Shown here: positions 45,816 to 56,746 of the stretch, piece after piece | Numbering within the stretch: position 1 is the first letter of the stretch | Layout of the letters: every line of letters begins with the position of its first letter | NCBI GenBank assembly: GCA_006386115.1 | Contig: VFIW01000050.1 | Span: 481,339 to 545,338, forward strand | Length of the DNA: 64,000 nt | Direction of reading: 5' to 3' | DNA from: Globisporangium splendens | Lineage: Eukaryota; Oomycota; Peronosporomycetes; Pythiales; Pythiaceae | Notes under the pieces: model-generated | What the model saw: the letters and a program-made list of their open reading frames with translations, nothing else | Told to the model about the DNA's origin: nothing | Databases searched by the model: none | Made by a program: the position numbers and the translations under genes

Positions 45816-48800
45816 TTCTTTAATTCTTTTATAAGGTGAGGTATATTTAGGTTCATCTTCGTGACCTACAATATCCATTCTCCTACCTAATCTTCATTGC
45901 GAAATTCATCTAGGAGTGTAAATGTGTCTATAGCGCGGATTGCAATAGATCACTTCTGAATGCTAAATAATCTTTGACCAGGATGGCATGTTCTCTTGGT
46001 CCTATGTGAGGCTGCCTTGTGTTGTCCAATGACCTTGGGTCTTCCGAACTTCGCATAAGCCAATGCATGACGTCGTTGTCAAGATCCTGGGTGAGATTGT
46101 TGAAAGCAGCTCTTTGAGTTGGGAAGTGGACCTGCGTTGAGGTTCTGGTGTCCATGGCTAGGTTGGCGGCTGAGTCCGCCATCTTGTTGAAGGCACGGTA
46201 GTGATGGTACCATCCTCGGATGTCGATGCAATCCGCGAGTCGTCGACTTGTCTGGTATAAACGTGCCAATCGGTGCTGTCGAGGGGACCGATGCATTCGC
46301 TGTTGGGAGATAATGAGTGCACTGTCTCCAATCACGTACAACGGTTCGAAGTGACTGCGTTGGGCTTCTCGGAGTCCGTGTATGAGACCCCAGTACTCGG
46401 CAAAGTTGTTGGTCGTGTCCTTCCTGCTATACGCCATGCTCGCGGCCCAAATTAAACTGGCTGTGTGCGAGTCCTTATGGACACGCACGATAATGGATCC
46501 AGTCCCTCCTGGTCCTGGATTGCCGCGTGATCCACCATCGAAAAACAACAGGTAAACGCCGCGAGTATCACTTGGAGTCAAGGGGATGGCGTCGGTTTGG
46601 CTGAGAAAGCAGTCGACATATGCTTTGAGAACTGCTGCAACCGTGTGACCGTCAGAGTCTCCAGCTTGCGCTTCAGCGAGTCGTGTGAGGTTTCGCATTC
46701 CTGCCTCTAATCTGGTCATCATGATCGCCATCTCAGCAGTCGATTCGATTGGATCCGAATCCATGCGTCGCAGATGCGCACACCAAATGGCATGTATGAG
46801 CGACGCGCTCATATATCGCCACAGCATGTGTGCGACGGGATAGAGATGATCTTGGAGATGTTCATTGGAGAACTTGTGTCCGATAATGTGTCTCTTGATC
46901 GTGGTCCATGCATGCCTTGGAGTATCTGGTAGATCCAGACTGAAGATCCAGATTGCGGGGTCGTGACCAGGAGTGATTCCGATCTTCGCCCATAGCGCAT
47001 AAAAGTAGTTCCACACCAGTTTGGCTTTCGGACACTCCCAGAGTAGATGTTGAACAGAAGATTGGACAACTTGGGAACATTCGGGATTCGAGCAGGATAG
47101 ATCAGCTTTCTCATAGTTCCACATGGAGAGTCGGTTGGCTTTCAGCCGGAGAAGAGTCTGGGCTGTATAAACTGTAATCCCTGGGATGTTGTGTAATTCG
47201 CTCCATTGGATTAATTGCAGTCCTGGCCACAGAGATCCTGCTGTATGGACAGCTTTGTTGACTGCTGCATCTCGAGTATCTTTGCCAATTTGTGTCCTCG
47301 TTGCTGCAACTTGTTGCCGATAGAAAGATCTGGTCGTATTGTATCGTCCGTTGCCACCCCATAGTTGCACGATTCTTGTGAAACGTGGATGTGCATGGAA
47401 CGAGACCTTCTGCCCGTTCAAGTCTCTTGTTGCCATGACGTCACAGTCCAATGCGGAGTGAACTGTATGCGTAGCTTTGACTAGGGTCGTGTCGACGTGG
47501 GTCAGAGTTGCTTCACTGGTGTGCAGATGCCATTCGTGGTTATAATGACGTTGCCCGTTGTACAGCCGAAGCACATTTGCTTGCTGTGGTCGATACAGGA
47601 GCTGTGGGAAGTTGGATACCAACGTAGCACATAACCGCTCGAGCGCTCGAATAGACGGCCGGGAGAATCCGGAGATTCCACATGTTGGGATGAAGTTAAG
47701 CACTCCTGGTCTTATCCACTCCCATCGAAGTATGTCACCCAGTTGTGCTGTTCCAACTGATAATGATGTGTGAGCAAGCTTGTAAGGGGAGCCGTTGGAA
47801 TCAAGAAGCCACCCATCTGCAGTCGAGGTCATGTATGGCAGCCATTCTGCACAGAATGTCCCGCGTAGCTTTCGTCCTTCAGCGATGATACCTGGAAGCC
47901 TGTCAGACATTTTAGAGCTGAGGTCGATCTGGAACACATCGCCATCCCATTGAGTCTGCACAATTGTCGACTTGAAGTGCTCGTAACACCAACGTACATT
48001 ATCACGTTCTCTGGGCTCATAGGGTCGAGAATGGAGCGACGCACATAATGCTGCGCCAGTTGTCCACATGTTATCACGAAGCTGGGGTGGCCGCCTTGGA
48101 ATTGCATCGAGCGGCGTGATGTACGTCGAAGAAGCCCTTGTGTTGTGCAGCAAGATTTCCCCGATGACCTGATCGATGTGAGAGGTTGTGATTGCCCATT
48201 TGGAGACTGCTGTGGCACTCATCGTCATCAGCTCAGTTCTGATGTTGGGTACTGACAAGCCTCCATTCATTTTTTTGAGTTCAGCTTGTTCTTCCTTCAT
48301 CCACGGTTTCGCAGGCTTACCACTCCTTGAGCCCCAGACAAATTGTTTCACTAGGTCGTGTAGCTGATTGACAATAGCCGTAGAGGGCCAGGAGTGCCTG
48401 GCCACGTAAAGCACTTTGGGTATGATGACGGCACTGGCAATTGCTGCGCGTTGGGCGACAGAGTGAGTTTTGAGACGCGCAAGTCGAAGTCTGACACGTA
48501 AGGCTTGGATGCACTTGGACCAGTTACTTGCATTCGAAGGCGTTTGTCCGACTTGGATGCCGAGGTAGCGGCAATGTTCCTCACGTTGTAGCACATGAAT
48601 GTCACTGACTGACTCTTCGGTGGAGCTATATTCCTTGTTCAGCGGTAATACTGCAGATTTGTGCCGATTGACTCGAAGCCCAGAAGCTGCTCCATATTTG
48701 TCCAGGATTGCAAACACGGCACTAATATCCTTGGGATCGCTAAGATAAATGGTCGTGTCGTCTGCGTATCCTCCAAGTCTGACCTCAGTTGCGCATCCTG

Positions 48801-49843
48801 CTGCCTGGAGTTCAACGCCGTGTATTTCGTCACTCTCTTCGATTTTCCGATAAAGAACCTCTAACGCCAAGATGAAGAGAAGAGGGGCCAGCGGACATCC
48901 TTGACGAATTCCGGATGTTACGTTGTACTTTCTCGACAGGAAACCGTTGACAATGAACTTGTAAGTGGTTTGAGAGTGTAACACCTTCACTAAGCGTACG
49001 AACTTCAATGGGAACCCAAGATGCTGGAGCGCTTGTGCCAGAAAGCTGCGATCGATTGAATCATAGGCTTTAGCAAAATCAAGGAGCAACGCGATCGCTC
49101 TGGACATGGCGGGGTCGCTCGTGGCCCGCTGTTGTGCAGCCAATAGCACATCGATCGTAGTCGGGATTGTTCGCCCTGGAACGAAACCAGCTTGCATGTG
49201 ATGGATAAGCCAAGGGAGCACAGTTCGTAATCTGGTTGCAAATATCCGTGTGAATATTTTGTAATCAGAGTTGAGGAGTGCGATTGGCCTGTAGTCCAGC
49301 GGCGACGCAGCAGAGACGGACTTTTTATGCAGTGAATATGGGCTTCACTGAACGAACTTGGTAGAACGCATTCGGGTATCCACAAGTTGAAAAGTCGCTC
49401 GAATAGACCGGTAATCTCGTCACAATGGTCTCTGTACCAGTCATTGCCGAGTTCGTCAGGACCGTGAGCTTTGCCTCTCTTGCATTTCTTCACAGCCTGT
49501 TTAATTTCACTCGAATCGATCGGTTTGAGCAGGAAGCCTAATCTGTCCGACGGAGGAATAGCTGTTCCTGGATCAAGGATTTGATCGATGTCAGTTTGCA
49601 GAGTGGGCGCCTGTTGCATGATTGATTTCCATCCTTCTCCCATGTCGTCAGCAAGTTCTCGTGAACGCATGGGTCCGCAAGTCGCTGTGCCACCGAGTGT
49701 GAAGATAGTGTTATCTAGGAACTTGGTCGAGATACGCTTGTAGAAGGATTTGCTCGTTTTTCGTTCATGATGCATGTGCTCCCGAAAAATGCGGTCCCGT
49801 TTTGAAGCCTGCCACTTAGATTTGCATTCTGCAATGGCACGAC
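45816..49843 (-). mobile_element. LINE (non-LTR retrotransposon), 5'-truncated, 4.0 kb
   Basis: Bounded by a 14-bp direct repeat. It holds reverse transcriptase, a zinc-binding segment and RNase H, then about 110 bp of 3' untranslated sequence ending in an A-rich tail without a long poly(A). The endonuclease domain is missing at the 5' end, typical of incomplete target-primed reverse transcription. RNase H after the RT points to an I/Tad/R1-like group. It is nearly identical to the copy at the right end of the window, so it is recent. Confidence 0.9.
45928..49843 (-). pseudogene. LINE ORF2: reverse transcriptase and RNase H, frameshifted
   Basis: The reading frame starts inside the ORF (RAIAECKSKWQASKRDRIF) because of 5' truncation and breaks once near 49325, where one base is missing in an A run after HIHCI. 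Downstream of that the frame is open to 45928. RT motifs: LLDFAKAYDSIDRSF, GIRQGCPLAPLLF and the catalytic YADDTTIYLSD. A Cys/His segment (CSNPECSQVVQSSVQHLLWE) follows. The C-terminal RNase H has FDGGSRGNPGPGG, NNFAEYWGLIHGL and GDSALIISQQ. The function of the intact protein is target-primed reverse transcription in the nucleus. This copy cannot make the whole protein without a frame correction. Confidence 0.88.
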
Positions 49844-49857
49844 GAATGGTTGATCTT
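49844..49857. repeat. LINE target-site duplication, 5' copy
   Basis: GAATGGTTGATCTT, identical to 45802-45815. Similarity between the two LINE copies stops at this edge, which independently places the 5' end of the insertion here. Confidence 0.85.
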
Positions 49858-50636
49858 CTCGCCAGCATGGCAATGAACTCCAAGAATGCGAAGATACTCA
49901 CAGACGAATCGCGGAGAAATGATCAAGTTCTTCTGTCCCAAGTCGCAGCTCTGATCGACAATGATATCGGTGCCACACCGTCAAAAGTTAGAAACACCTC
50001 ACTCTCGGCAGCATCAATGAGACTCGGGAATTCTTCAACTGTATGCAGATCAGAATTACCTTCTCTCTCTTGACACAATGGCGTGCGTCGCGAAAAAGGT
50101 TTCTGCAGATGAGGAGCGGAACGAATAAACACACCAGCGTGCACGCACCTTCTCCCTCCCATTCCCCACTTCCTGGCTGCTTCTCTTGAAGCAGAAGCTC
50201 CCCTCATTCTACTTTTTTTTTTTTTTTCCATGGAGATCGGAGCAAACAACGATCCACGTTGCACTTGTGCTCCTTGTTTCTAAACTTCCAACGTCATCTA
50301 AATCTTATCGGCTCTTTAGATTTGTACGATAATGTATGAAGGAACAACTGTAAGACAGTCTGAAGTGAGATCATTGAAAAAGGTGATTCTGATTCCTCCA
50401 ACAATACAAGTCCTCTTAAAAGCGATAATTGTCACCTGTGCCGTAGAAGGTGCACTCTGTTGATTGACGAGCTGACATCAGCACATCCATGACAGTTGGA
50501 TACACACCACAAGGGACTTTTCCTTCAGATACATGAAATGCACCTCAAGGGACCGCGAGCCTCCCTCCAAGCATTTCGCCATTGCTTTGACCACACACAC
50601 AAGCGAAAAAGCACACTCGCGCAAAGATCAACTACC
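49858..50636. other. Pre-insertion flank and hydrolase promoter
   Basis: Minus-strand sequence from about 50045 to 49858 reads as a coding-like frame (VEEFPSLIDAAESEVFLTFD) with one TGA, which continues across the empty insertion site to 45802 and beyond. It may be a decayed gene. A T run (about 18 nt) lies at 50210-50228. The right part is the 5' flank of the hydrolase gene. Confidence 0.35.
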
Positions 50637-51644
50637 ATGGTGGCCATCTCAACGGCGTCGAGGCTCGAGCGCCACATGAACTCCAAGTACGCTGCCAAGC
50701 ACGCGTATCACGACGATCGCATCCAGAAGGCGGCGCTCCCAGGAAGAAACATCACGTTGGCGTACGTGATGCACGAGTCCGAGGCTCCGGTAACGGACAA
50801 TAAGGGTGAGGAAGAAGAGACCTGCGTGGTGATGATCATGGGATACTCGTATCGCAAAGAGGAATGGGCACCTACCGTCGACGCGCTCCTGACCAAATGG
50901 GAGGAATCAAACGCCAAGTCCAAGTTGAAGCTGCTCACGTTCGACAACCGCGGATGCGGCGATAGCGATGCGCCGTGGGGGCGATACACGACCCAGCTGC
51001 TCGCTGCCGACACCTTGGCGTTAATGGACCACGTCGGCTGGAAGGATGCGCATATCGTGGGGACCAGTATGGGTGGTATGATCTCCCAGGAGCTCGTGCT
51101 TCGTAGCCCTGAACGCGTGCAGTCACTCTCACTCGTTGTGTCTTCCCGGGGTCGATTCTGTCCCGAGTACTCGGCCTTGGGTGAGATCATTCGCACCACG
51201 TTCTCAACGGACCCCGACGTGCTCGCGAGCAAAGTCACGTCGTTCTTGTACCCGGCGGCGTTCTTAGACACACTAATCGGCGACAACTCGGGCAGAACCA
51301 ACCGAAGTGTCGTGAATAAGTACCATCGAACGGGGTCGGCGCTTCGTGGGCCACCGTCGCTTTCGGGTTCACTGGGTCAAACCCCAGCGCTGATCTTCCA
51401 CTATGTCGATGACGACCGGCTTTGTCAGATCCGAGATCACGGATACCCGATCCTGCTCGTCGGCGCCGAGGAAGACATTGCGATCACGCATTCTCATTTC
51501 CTCCACTTTAAGAAGATTCTGACAGGCGACCATGTTCACTCGGTGGTCTACTCTGACGCGGGTCATGCCGTGTTCCTGCAGTACATCGACGAAGTCGCTG
51601 ACGATATCCTCGGGATCATCCGTCGTGCCAAAAGCACTGTTTAA
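50637..51644 (+). CDS. Alpha/beta hydrolase
   Basis: 335 residues, no intron. The ATG at 50637 (ACCATGGTGG context) is preferred over in-frame upstream sequence. The alpha/beta-hydrolase fold is clear: core strand CVVMIMGYSYRKEEW with the oxyanion region, LLTFDNRGCGDSDAP, nucleophile elbow GTSMGGM (Ser144), likely acid Asp280 in GAEEDIAI and His310 in SDAGHAVF. The spacing suits an esterase, lipase-like or epoxide-hydrolase-like soluble enzyme. The substrate cannot be told from the sequence. No signal peptide or membrane span is evident, so it is probably cytosolic. Confidence 0.88.
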   Translation: MVAISTASRLERHMNSKYAAKHAYHDDRIQKAALPGRNITLAYVMHESEAPVTDNKGEEEETCVVMIMGYSYRKEEWAPTVDALLTKWEESNAKSKLKLLTFDNRGCGDSDAPWGRYTTQLLAADTLALMDHVGWKDAHIVGTSMGGMISQELVLRSPERVQSLSLVVSSRGRFCPEYSALGEIIRTTFSTDPDVLASKVTSFLYPAAFLDTLIGDNSGRTNRSVVNKYHRTGSALRGPPSLSGSLGQTPALIFHYVDDDRLCQIRDHGYPILLVGAEEDIAITHSHFLHFKKILTGDHVHSVVYSDAGHAVFLQYIDEVADDILGIIRRAKSTV

Positions 51645-52606
51645 AGGAAAAACGAAGTCGAAGTAGGGTGGCAATCGATACGGTGTCAAACACAGCTCAT
51701 ATGCAAAATCCGATTTGAGAAGTAAAATCGTCATTATTATGATATGGCTGGCACTCAGAGAAAACGATTATGGCGTGTGCAAACATGTATCGGTTCACTT
51801 TGGACTTGAATGAGGCCGACTGACTCGACTTTTCTTTATCCTGACGAAACCCACAACCAGGGATGTGATGTCTCGTTTGCTGTCGGAGCGAGGATCTGCT
51901 TCACCAGATTAAAGTTTCGCGCGCCACGCTCGTTGCGATGCACTTCCATGGCAGCGTACTGACTTTCGTTACATGTTTAAACCACTAGTCCTAACTTTAG
52001 CTCATTATAGGACACTTGGGTGACAGATGATCTAGGACGCTTCCTATCTCTTGGTATCCGAAGTGTACAGTGCTTTACGTTGACGACTTTCTCAGCACCG
52101 CGGTTGATTGTGATGCTCTTCACAAATGGGTGCTCGCTTGATATTGGGTCCCTGTGCTGCTGGTGCCACTGTCTGCTGCTGACTGGATGGTAGTACACGT
52201 GCACGAATGGAATGGATCGTATGGCTTGATTGACACTTTGCCGGTGTAATTGTTGCTGCCTGATGTGGACGCACAATGAGACACGAACAAACATCACTCA
52301 CGTCATATTAATCTCTTGAGTGTTAACGGAGTAATCTCGCCACAACGGGCTAGGTCAAGTTTTCGCCCTGAACCTCCGTATGTCGGTGCGAAATCGTGGA
52401 CCTTACGATAACGCGATGATGATGATACTGCACCTCGGTGTAGTGATGCTGTTTGGCCACCAGTACGCGTTCAAAGAAGGACCAGCACTTCTGCTGGTTG
52501 ATCGAATTGCTGCGTCTTCAGACTCGCACTTGTCAATTTCATCGGGAGGGTGAAGATCCAAAGCTACAGCGAAGTGAGTCCCTATTGGCAGCAAGTGGCA
52601 ATCACC
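51645..52606. other. Intergenic region before ABC transporter
   Basis: About 960 bp. No gene or clear initiator motif seen. The frame of the ABC transporter is open for 57 nt upstream of the chosen ATG but starts there with GTG. Confidence 0.5.
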
Positions 52607-55600
52607 ATGAGTCTGGAACCAAGCCAGCAAGACAACAGCAATGAGAAGGTTGTGAGCCTCGAGTCCGGTGCGACGCTCATGGCGCACGGACCCCACGTGC
52701 TCCATGAGTACGTCTCGACGAAGCTCGAAGCCGCGCTCGGTCGTGCACTCCCGCAGATGGAAGTGCGCTTTTCGAATCTCAACATCTCGGCCAACATCAC
52801 CGTTGTCGATGAGGATTCGACTAAGACGGAATTACCGACACTGATCAATGCTGTCAAGAAGATGTTTGTGTCGTCTAAGAAGCACGAGACGCGCAAGGAG
52901 ATCCTGAAGAACGTGAGCGGTTCGTTCAAGCCTGGCACGATTACCTTGTTACTGGGTCAACCAAGTTCGGGCAAGTCGTCGCTGATGAAGATTTTGAGCG
53001 GGCGGTTCCCAGTGGAGAAGAACATCACCGTCGAAGGTGATATCACGTACAATGGTGTCGCACAAAACGACGTCAAGAAGACGCTGCCTCAGTTCGCAGC
53101 ATACGTCAACCAACGCGACATGCACTACCCGCTGCTCACGGTCCGAGAGACTCTCGAGTTTGCACATACGTTCAGTGGTGGCGAACTCACTCGACGTGGC
53201 CAAGAGCTCTTGTCCAAGGGTACTCCTGAGGAAAACACGGCGGCATTGGAAGCTGCGAATGCCATGTTCAAGCATTACCCCGACGTGATCATCCAGCAAC
53301 TCGGTCTCCAGAACTGTCAAGACACGATCGTCGGCGATGCGATGACCCGAGGTGTGTCTGGTGGCGAGCGGAAGCGTGTGACAACGGGCGAGATGGAATT
53401 TGGTATGAAGTACGTCACGCTCATGGATGAGATCAGTACGGGTCTCGACAGTGCGGCGACCTACGATATCGTCAACACCCAGCGCAGTATCGCCAAGAAG
53501 TTCCGCAAAACGGTGGTGATCGCGCTGCTGCAGCCATCGCCAGAGGTCTTTTCGCTATTTGATGACGTGATGATCATGAACGAAGGAGAAGTGATGTACC
53601 ATGGTCCACGTGAGCAAGTAGTGGAATACTTTGAAGGTCTGGGTTTCGTTTGCCCACCTGAACGGGACATTGCCGATTACCTCCTCGATCTAGGCACAAA
53701 GCAGCAGTACAAGTACGAAGTCGAAAGCCCAAACAAGCCCGGCAAACACCCTCGCTATGCGAGCGAGTTTGCTGAGATTTTTCGCGGCTCGGCTATTCAC
53801 GCTCAGACGCTTAGTGAGCTCGATGCTCCACACAACCCCGAGCTCCTCGCCAATGTCGCAGCGCACATGAAGCCAATGCCAGAGTTCCACCAGTCGTTCT
53901 GGGAAAACACGGCGACGCTGTTCAGACGTCAATTGATGGTGCAATTCCGCAACACGCCGTTCGTGATGGGTCGCTTCATTATGATTATCATCATGGGTCT
54001 CGTAAACGCGTCCAACTTTTACCAGTTTGATCCAACGCAAGTCCAAGTCGTGCTGGGTATCATCTTTTCAACGGTCTTGTTCTTGTCCCTCGGTCAGCAA
54101 TCCCAGATCCCAACATTTATTGCGGCCCGTGATATCTTCTACAAGCAGCGTCGAGCCAACTTTTTCCGAACGTCGGCGTATGTGCTTGCAAACTCCGTGG
54201 CTCAGATTCCGATGGCGATAGGCGAGACCCTCGTGTTCGGCTCGCTGGTTTACTGGATGTGTGGCTTTACGACCCAAGCTGTGGAATTCATCATTTTTGA
54301 AGTGATTCTGATGCTCACGAATCTGGCGTTTGGCATGTGGTTTTTCTTTCTCGCATCGGTATGTGCCGATAGCAATATTGCCTCGCCTTTGTCGATGGTG
54401 TCGGTTCTGGTCTACATCATCTTTGCCGGGTTCATCGTGACGAAGAGTCAAATTCCGGACTACTTCATCTGGCTGTACTGGATCAACCCAGTGAGTTGGA
54501 GTCTCCGTGCTCTAGCTGTAAACCAGTACCGCTCCGATACTTTCAATGTTTGCGTGTACGAGGGTATGGATTACTGCAGCAATTCCAATGGTCAGAAAAT
54601 GGGGGAATACTACTTGGATCTGTTTGGTGTCCCAAACGAGAAGCACTGGGTTTCTTACGCGGTGATCGTGTTGGTGGCGCTGTACGTGATGTTCACGATC
54701 TTGTCTTGGTTGGCTCTTGAGTACAAGCGCTACGAAGCTCCAGAAAACGTCACGGTCGGCAAGAAGCAGGAAGACGAAGATGTGTATGTGCTGGCATCCA
54801 CTCCCAAGGTCCTTGGCACTCCTGACTCGAGATCGTCAGCGGGAGACATTGTCGTGGAAGTAAATACAGGCGGACTGAACTTTACCCCTGTGACGCTCGC
54901 GTTCAAGGATTTATGGTACACGGTGCCATTGCCAAGCAACCCGAAGCACGAGACGATCGATTTGCTCAAGGGAATTAGCGGCTACGCTCTCCCAGGTACG
55001 ATGACTGCGCTGATGGGCTCATCTGGAGCTGGCAAGACGACGTTGATGGATGTAATTGCTGGACGCAAGACGGGTGGCAAGATTCAAGGTCAAATCTTGC
55101 TGAACGGCTACGAAGCGAATGACTTGGCGATTCGTCGCTCGACAGGGTACTGCGAGCAAATGGACATTCACTCGGAAGCTTCGACTATCCGTGAGGCCTT
55201 GACATTCAGCGCGTTCCTGCGTCAGGACAGCAGCGTGCCAGCCAGCAAGAAGTTCGACTCGGTAAACGAGTGTCTCGACTTGTTGGACATGCACGACATT
55301 GCAGATCAGATCATTCGCGGTAGCTCGGTGGAACAGATGAAGCGTTTGACTATCGGCGTAGAACTTGCTGCTCAACCAAGTGTGCTTTTCTTGGACGAGC
55401 CAACGAGTGGTTTGGATGCTCGCTCGGCCAAGTTGATTATGGATGGCGTCCGCAAGGTGGCGGACACGGGTCGCACGATTGTGTGCACGATCCATCAGCC
55501 TTCGTCGGAAGTGTTTTTCTTGTTCGACAGTTTGCTGCTGTTGAAACGCGGCGGCGAGACTGTGTTTTTCGGTGACCTTGGCAAGAAGTGCCGCAAGCTG

Positions 55601-56746
55601 GTCAAGTACTTCGAGGCGATCCCGGGCGTCGTTCCTCTTCGTCCTGGTTACAACCCTGCGACGTGGATGTTGGAGTGTATTGGCGCCGGTGTCGGTAACG
55701 TGTCCGCTGATGCCACCGACTTTGTTCAGGCGTTCAACGACAGTGAGAACAAACGGATTTTGGATGCCACGATGGCGAAACCAGGCGTTTGCACACCAGT
55801 ACCGGGCACACAAGAGCTTGTGTTTACGCAAAAGCGTGCTGCGAGTAATTCTGTGCAGATGAAATATGTGGTTGGTCGTTTCTTGGACATGTACTGGCGC
55901 ACGCCGTCGTACAACTTGACTCGCTTCACGATCTCCGTTTCGTTGGCGCTGCTTTTCGGCTTGATCTTCGTGGATGCTGAGTACACTTCCTATCAGGGAC
56001 TCAACTCGGGCATTGGGCTGATATTCATGGCGATGACGTTCAGCAGTTTTGTGTCGTTCAGCGGAGCTTTGCCCATCGCATCGGCAGAACGCGCCTCGTT
56101 TTACCGTGAACGCGCTTCGCAAACGTACAACGCGTTTTGGTACTTTATGGGTTCGACCGTTGCTGAGCTCCCGTATGTGTTTTTCACGAGTCTGCTCTTC
56201 ACAGTGATCTTCTTCCCAATGGTCGGCTTCACCGGCTTTGGCACTGGTGTGCTCTTCTGGCTCAACCTGTCGCTGATCACGTTGATCATGACATACTTTG
56301 GCCAGCTACTCGCGTACGCGCTGCCAAGTGAAGAAGTCGCGGCGATTATCGGAGTGCTCATCAACTCGATTTTGTTCTTGTTCATCGGCTTCAACCCACC
56401 GGCGAGCGCCATTCCAACTGGGTACAAATGGTTGTACACGATCACGCCGCAGCGATTCCCTGTGTCGATCGCCGTGGCCCTCGTGTTTGGTGATTGCGAC
56501 GAATTGCCGACATACAATGAGACTCTTGGTCAGTACGAGAACGTTGGCTCGCAACTCGGCTGTCAGCCACTGGCGAACGCGCCTGTGAGCATCGGCCACA
56601 CCACGGTGAAGCAGTTCACGGAAGACACGTTCAAAATGAAGCATGACAACATCCTGCCGTTCTTCTTCATCACGATCGCGTACGTTGTCGGGCTGCGTAT
56701 CCTCGGTGCACTCGCGCTTCGCTACATCAATCACCAAAAGAGGTAA
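52607..56746 (+). CDS. Full-size ABCG (PDR-type) drug transporter
   Basis: ATP-driven plasma-membrane exporter of the pleiotropic drug resistance family, 1379 residues, no intron. The order is NBD-TMD-NBD-TMD. First NBD: Walker A GQPSSGKSS (from residue 117), signature VSGGERKRV (from 250), Walker B LMDEIS (Asp274/Glu275). Second NBD: Walker A GSSGAGKTT (from 804), a signature site reading SSVEQMKRLTIGVEL rather than a standard LSGGQ, and Walker B LFLDEPTSGLDARSA. This asymmetry is normal for PDR proteins, in which only one composite ATP site is fully catalytic. Each TMD has six spans; the first starts near RRQLMVQFRNTPFVMGRF. Such genes form large families in oomycetes and export toxins and fungicides; the substrate here is unknown. 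Confidence 0.95.
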   Translation: MSLEPSQQDNSNEKVVSLESGATLMAHGPHVLHEYVSTKLEAALGRALPQMEVRFSNLNISANITVVDEDSTKTELPTLINAVKKMFVSSKKHETRKEILKNVSGSFKPGTITLLLGQPSSGKSSLMKILSGRFPVEKNITVEGDITYNGVAQNDVKKTLPQFAAYVNQRDMHYPLLTVRETLEFAHTFSGGELTRRGQELLSKGTPEENTAALEAANAMFKHYPDVIIQQLGLQNCQDTIVGDAMTRGVSGGERKRVTTGEMEFGMKYVTLMDEISTGLDSAATYDIVNTQRSIAKKFRKTVVIALLQPSPEVFSLFDDVMIMNEGEVMYHGPREQVVEYFEGLGFVCPPERDIADYLLDLGTKQQYKYEVESPNKPGKHPRYASEFAEIFRGSAIHAQTLSELDAPHNPELLANVAAHMKPMPEFHQSFWENTATLFRRQLMVQFRNTPFVMGRFIMIIIMGLVNASNFYQFDPTQVQVVLGIIFSTVLFLSLGQQSQIPTFIAARDIFYKQRRANFFRTSAYVLANSVAQIPMAIGETLVFGSLVYWMCGFTTQAVEFIIFEVILMLTNLAFGMWFFFLASVCADSNIASPLSMVSVLVYIIFAGFIVTKSQIPDYFIWLYWINPVSWSLRALAVNQYRSDTFNVCVYEGMDYCSNSNGQKMGEYYLDLFGVPNEKHWVSYAVIVLVALYVMFTILSWLALEYKRYEAPENVTVGKKQEDEDVYVLASTPKVLGTPDSRSSAGDIVVEVNTGGLNFTPVTLAFKDLWYTVPLPSNPKHETIDLLKGISGYALPGTMTALMGSSGAGKTTLMDVIAGRKTGGKIQGQILLNGYEANDLAIRRSTGYCEQMDIHSEASTIREALTFSAFLRQDSSVPASKKFDSVNECLDLLDMHDIADQIIRGSSVEQMKRLTIGVELAAQPSVLFLDEPTSGLDARSAKLIMDGVRKVADTGRTIVCTIHQPSSEVFFLFDSLLLLKRGGETVFFGDLGKKCRKLVKYFEAIPGVVPLRPGYNPATWMLECIGAGVGNVSADATDFVQAFNDSENKRILDATMAKPGVCTPVPGTQELVFTQKRAASNSVQMKYVVGRFLDMYWRTPSYNLTRFTISVSLALLFGLIFVDAEYTSYQGLNSGIGLIFMAMTFSSFVSFSGALPIASAERASFYRERASQTYNAFWYFMGSTVAELPYVFFTSLLFTVIFFPMVGFTGFGTGVLFWLNLSLITLIMTYFGQLLAYALPSEEVAAIIGVLINSILFLFIGFNPPASAIPTGYKWLYTITPQRFPVSIAVALVFGDCDELPTYNETLGQYENVGSQLGCQPLANAPVSIGHTTVKQFTEDTFKMKHDNILPFFFITIAYVVGLRILGALALRYINHQKR

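Noticed and set aside
55019..56122. 367-codon antisense frame opposite the ABC transporter
   Set aside because: No domain; overlaps the second NBD and TMD of a clear transporter gene.
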